From: Hypomesus transpacificus
Taxonomy: Eukaryota; Chordata; Actinopteri; Osmeriformes; Osmeridae
Assembly: GCF_021917145.1 (NCBI RefSeq)
Contig: NC_061062.1
Coordinates: 9,353,199 to 9,417,198 of the forward strand
Length of the DNA stretch: 64,000 nt
Direction of reading: 5' to 3'
Positions 60,633 to 64,000 of the stretch are shown here, one piece after another (within the stretch, counting starts at the first letter, position 1; the number at the start of each line of letters is the position of its first letter). The notes under the pieces were generated by a model. The model was not told where the DNA came from and searched no databases. It saw only the letters and a program-made list of their open reading frames with translations. The position numbers and the translations under genes were made by a program.

Positions 60633-60669
60633 TTTGGTTCATTTATGTCATAGGACGGTTGTGTAATGT

Positions 60670-61107
<438 letters not shown>

Positions 61108-61132
61108 CTATTATAAACTTTATTAATCGAGA

Positions 61133-61235
61133 AGTTTATATAACCCATCTTGAGTCCCATCGTGCGCTGATTCGACGGCCTCTCTCAGCAAATTCATTGG
61201 CAGGCTGTCGGTTACTCCTCTGATGACCATTGGTC
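61133..61235 (-). promoter_or_regulatory. H3 promoter: TATA box and two CCAAT boxes
   Basis: On the minus strand TATATAAA lies at 61142-61135, about 55 bases upstream of the ATG. CCAAT boxes lie at 61200-61196 and 61233-61229. This is the usual layout of replication-dependent histone promoters. Confidence 0.8.
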
Positions 61236-61982
61236 GCGGAAATCGAGTAACTTTTGCCCGCCTAAAATTTGAACCCAAGACCCCGCCCCAGCCTCCCTCC
61301 AAGCTCATTTCATTTACTTTGTTATTGATGTGCATAATAAGGCCGCTCAATTTTTAGACGAAGCTGACTTGACTGTTTATTGAACCTTAATAGGCCTAAT
61401 TGATAGCGCAACAGATTGAAACAAAGACAGATTAAATAAAAATAATGTATTCCTGACATTATATGACTGTGACATTCTACAAGAGCATTCCCATTTCCTG
61501 CAGCCTAGCCTACTAGTGCACAACAAATACAGCTTTATTATTCATGCAGCCCAAACTCAAACCCTAAAATAACATTTTAGTCCTAAAGGAGGCTACCAGC
61601 AGGCACATTTATTTTCAACATAAGGTTTATGGACCGTAGAGGGTAAGGCTGTGATGGTCCTAATTCTAGAGTAGTGTTTATTCTCTACACGTAGGCTATC
61701 AAAAGTCCTTTGTAACATTTCGAGTCCGTTTGATTGCTACAAGATAGCCAACTTTGCTTGTATAACGACTTTCCAGTTCTAGGTTGGATCGACGCTCTCT
61801 TTGTATCAAGTCATCTCACTAACCGGCAGACTTATATTTGATCATATGGGTTCAAGTCTAGCCAAAACAAGTGCGGTTCGTATTCACTCTGACATGTATT
61901 TCTACTTGAGAATCGCATCATTTCAACAACTAAGACATTGTTGGACAGGATGGAAGAAAGCGGTTTTGAGATTGGTGTGGGT
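61236..61982. other. Spacer between H3 and H2A
   Basis: About 0.75 kb separating the H3 promoter from the H2A 3' end. It is AT-rich, and I see no H4, H2B or H1 gene in it. Confidence 0.7.
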
Positions 61983-61998
61983 GGCTCTGAAAAGAGCC
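61983..61998 (-). terminator. Histone 3' stem-loop of the H2A gene
   Basis: On the minus strand GGCTCTTTTCAGAGCC, preceded by CCCAAA and followed by ACCCAC, is the textbook histone stem-loop with a UUUC loop. It starts 45 bases beyond the H2A stop codon. Confidence 0.97.
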
Positions 61999-62043
61999 TT
62001 TGGGTTGGGATGGGTGATACACTTCGAAGTCTACGCAACACAA

Positions 62044-62439
<396 letters not shown>

Positions 62440-62489
62440 TTACAAATGCTATACAGTTAGAATGCGTGGTCTATTTGACCGAAGCACAG

Positions 62490-62550
62490 TTTATATACCA
62501 TGGAATTAATGGCGCCCATTGGCCACGGGCCCGGTGTGGTGTTATCCAAT
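62490..62550 (-). promoter_or_regulatory. H2A promoter: TATA box and CCAAT boxes
   Basis: On the minus strand TATATAAA lies at 62497-62490, about 60 bases upstream of the ATG. A CCAAT box lies at 62522-62518, and a second CCAAT in the opposite orientation lies at 62546-62550. Confidence 0.8.
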
Positions 62551-63357
62551 CAGAAGGAACAACTACTTTAGCTAGGAAGTCGGACTTTTTACACATCAAT
62601 CAGTCCCAACCCCCATTCCTTCTGTTGATGTTATGGTAGATTGCAACAACAATTAGCTACATTGTTTCTAACTTTAGTCCAGGGCTATGATAGGCCTATC
62701 GGTAACATTTTCGTTGTAAGTTTGAATTGAAAGAAATGTGATTTAGGCTATTAAGTCTGTCAAAGAGTCTAGTGCCATCTGCTGCTCGGGCAAAGTGTGT
62801 CCAGTCTCTAAGACAAACTCCAGGGCTTGTGAGACTATGGCTACCCAAACTGAGTTCAGGTTTTCGCTCTTTTTGGGTGCCAGGTATTTATAAAGTAAAA
62901 TACGTTATCGAAAGTAGGATACATTGTGTAATCACTGAAATAAAAGCTTGTCTTAGGCTAAGACACTTTTGATCATAAGTGATAAAATGTGTAGGCTAGC
63001 CTATGCCAACGTCATGTTGAAATGTTCATGACATGTCCTTCAGACCAGAGGTTCTCAAAGTGAGGTCCGCGAACCATAGCCATAAACTATATATTGTTAA
63101 ATGGTGCTGTAGCCTATCATAAAAAATGAAACATAATGTACAGATGGAGACCATTTGCACCAATAAAACAAGCATATTTTTCAATTTAAAAGCACAAAGG
63201 GAATGCTGAATGGGTGTTTCGACTATGGGGGGGGGGGGGGGGGGGGGGTCCTTGGAAAAAGTTGATGTTTGAAAATCCATGCTTAAACTACAGTTTAGGG
63301 AGCAACTGCGGATTGTGTGAAATGGGAAACAATGGGTTTTTGAATTGAAATGTATGT
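62551..63357. other. Spacer between H2A and the H2A pseudogene
   Basis: About 0.8 kb with no gene. It contains a G22 run at 63227-63248. No histone stem-loop was found on either side of the pseudogene's 3' end. Confidence 0.7.
63227..63248. repeat. Homopolymer G22
   Basis: Twenty-two G on the plus strand, about 110 bp beyond the 3' end of the H2A pseudogene. Confidence 0.9.
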
Positions 63358-63697
63358 ATTTTTCAGTGTTCTTGGGCAGAAGCCCAGCCTGGATGTTGGG
63401 CAAAACGCCACACTGAGAGATGATGACACCACCAAGGAGCATGTTCAGCTCATCGTTTTGCGGTTCTGCAGGTGACGAGGAATAATACGAGTCTTGTTGT
63501 CACGGGCTGCGTTAACGGCCAGCTCCAGAATTTCAGCAGTAGGACTACTCGAGCAGGGCAGCGGTGCACCAGCGCCAACTCGCTTGGCATAATTGCCCTT
63601 TCGGAAAAAGTCTGGACACGACCCACGGGGGAACTGGAGACCGGCGCGAGATTACCTGGTTTTGGCCTTTGCCGCCAGTTTAGCCTCTTCCACTCAT
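63358..63697 (-). pseudogene. Histone H2A pseudogene
   Basis: A minus-strand copy of H2A starts MSGRG at 63697 but reaches a TAA at codon 6 (63682-63680). Further small deletions and frameshifts follow in the N-terminal tail, after the LQFPVGRV-equivalent region and near NDEEL. Recognisable pieces remain, such as [20 protein letters not shown]. The 3' end runs into unrelated sequence after PKNTEK, and no histone stem-loop follows. Its neighbour at 62044-62430 is intact and lies in the same orientation, so this is most simply an inactivated tandem duplicate. Confidence 0.93.
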
Positions 63698-64000
63698 AAT
63701 GCCTTTGCTTACTGTAGAGTAGGCTTTACAATGATATTCAAAAGACTGCACAGATACAAATATTCGTGGAGCTCCACCCCATATGGGTGAACAGCGCTCC
63801 GCTCCTCTCAATTGCACTGATTGGTCACAAACCCGATGTGGCGTGATCCAAACAGCGAGCGACAGAAGGCAGTTTCTCCTTTCGGATTTGACGCTCTTGC
63901 ACCCCACCCTCAGGAGGGACCAACTATTTGTCATATTTTTGGGCGCCAATTATAATAATCCATTAGGCTACTGAAAAAAAGCGCGCAGATTTAATGGTTT
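63698..64000. other. Upstream region of the H2A pseudogene
   Basis: The former promoter region keeps a CCAAT box (ATTGG on the plus strand at 63820-63824) but shows no convincing TATA box at the expected distance. No further histone coding sequence is seen before the window ends. Confidence 0.5.

Noticed and set aside
63026-63442. A 138-codon minus-strand frame containing an H2A-like start
   Set aside because: It joins the 3' remnant of the H2A pseudogene to unrelated sequence; the full-length copy has an early stop and frameshifts.

Overview
The window is vertebrate nuclear DNA, almost certainly from a ray-finned (teleost) fish. Four multi-exon genes can be read exon by exon through GT-AG junctions. 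From the left they are SETD3 (minus strand, 3' part off the left edge), CCNK (plus), CCDC85C (minus) and HHIPL1 (plus). This is the same gene order and orientation known from human 14q32.2. The fish assignment rests on the protein divergence, the tRNA-derived SINE type, the short introns and the very high microsatellite load. The SINE type recalls smelt or salmon-like fish, but I cannot name the species.

Layout: 1-7752 holds SETD3 coding exons 1-6 with large introns. A probable non-coding first exon lies near 11.9 kb, so the SETD3 intron 1 (about 4.1 kb) contains a 34-bp minisatellite and a hAT-like terminal-inverted-repeat element. From 11.96 to 13.03 kb is a divergent SETD3/CCNK promoter interval. 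CCNK occupies 13036-16993 in ten coding exons and carries an apparent one-base frameshift in a C7 run of its last exon. CCNK and CCDC85C are tail to tail; the 17.0-21.1 kb interval is AT-rich, lacks long simple repeats and probably holds both 3' UTRs. CCDC85C runs from 52549 down to 21090 in six exons, with a 23.3-kb first intron full of simple repeats and minisatellites. CCDC85C and HHIPL1 are head to head across 1.7 kb. HHIPL1 has nine exons (54263-59675).

From 60.6 kb to the right edge the DNA is histone-type: an intact replication-dependent H3.2 gene, an intact H2A gene (each with the 3' histone stem-loop, a TATA box and CCAAT boxes) and a decayed H2A pseudogene, all on the minus strand. 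In human the neighbour of HHIPL1 here is CYP46A1, so the histone block is a departure from that order.

SETD3 is the actin His73 methyltransferase, cyclin K partners CDK12/CDK13 in transcription elongation, CCDC85C is an apical-junction coiled-coil protein and HHIPL1 is a secreted HHIP-like protein. Nothing suggests these four act in one pathway; their proximity is ancestral synteny. I found no prokaryotic-type system, no CRISPR array and no intact transposase or reverse transcriptase. The most unusual features are the abundance of long G/C homopolymers, simple repeats lying directly against SETD3 splice sites, and a 0.9-kb G-rich hexamer array in CCDC85C intron 3.
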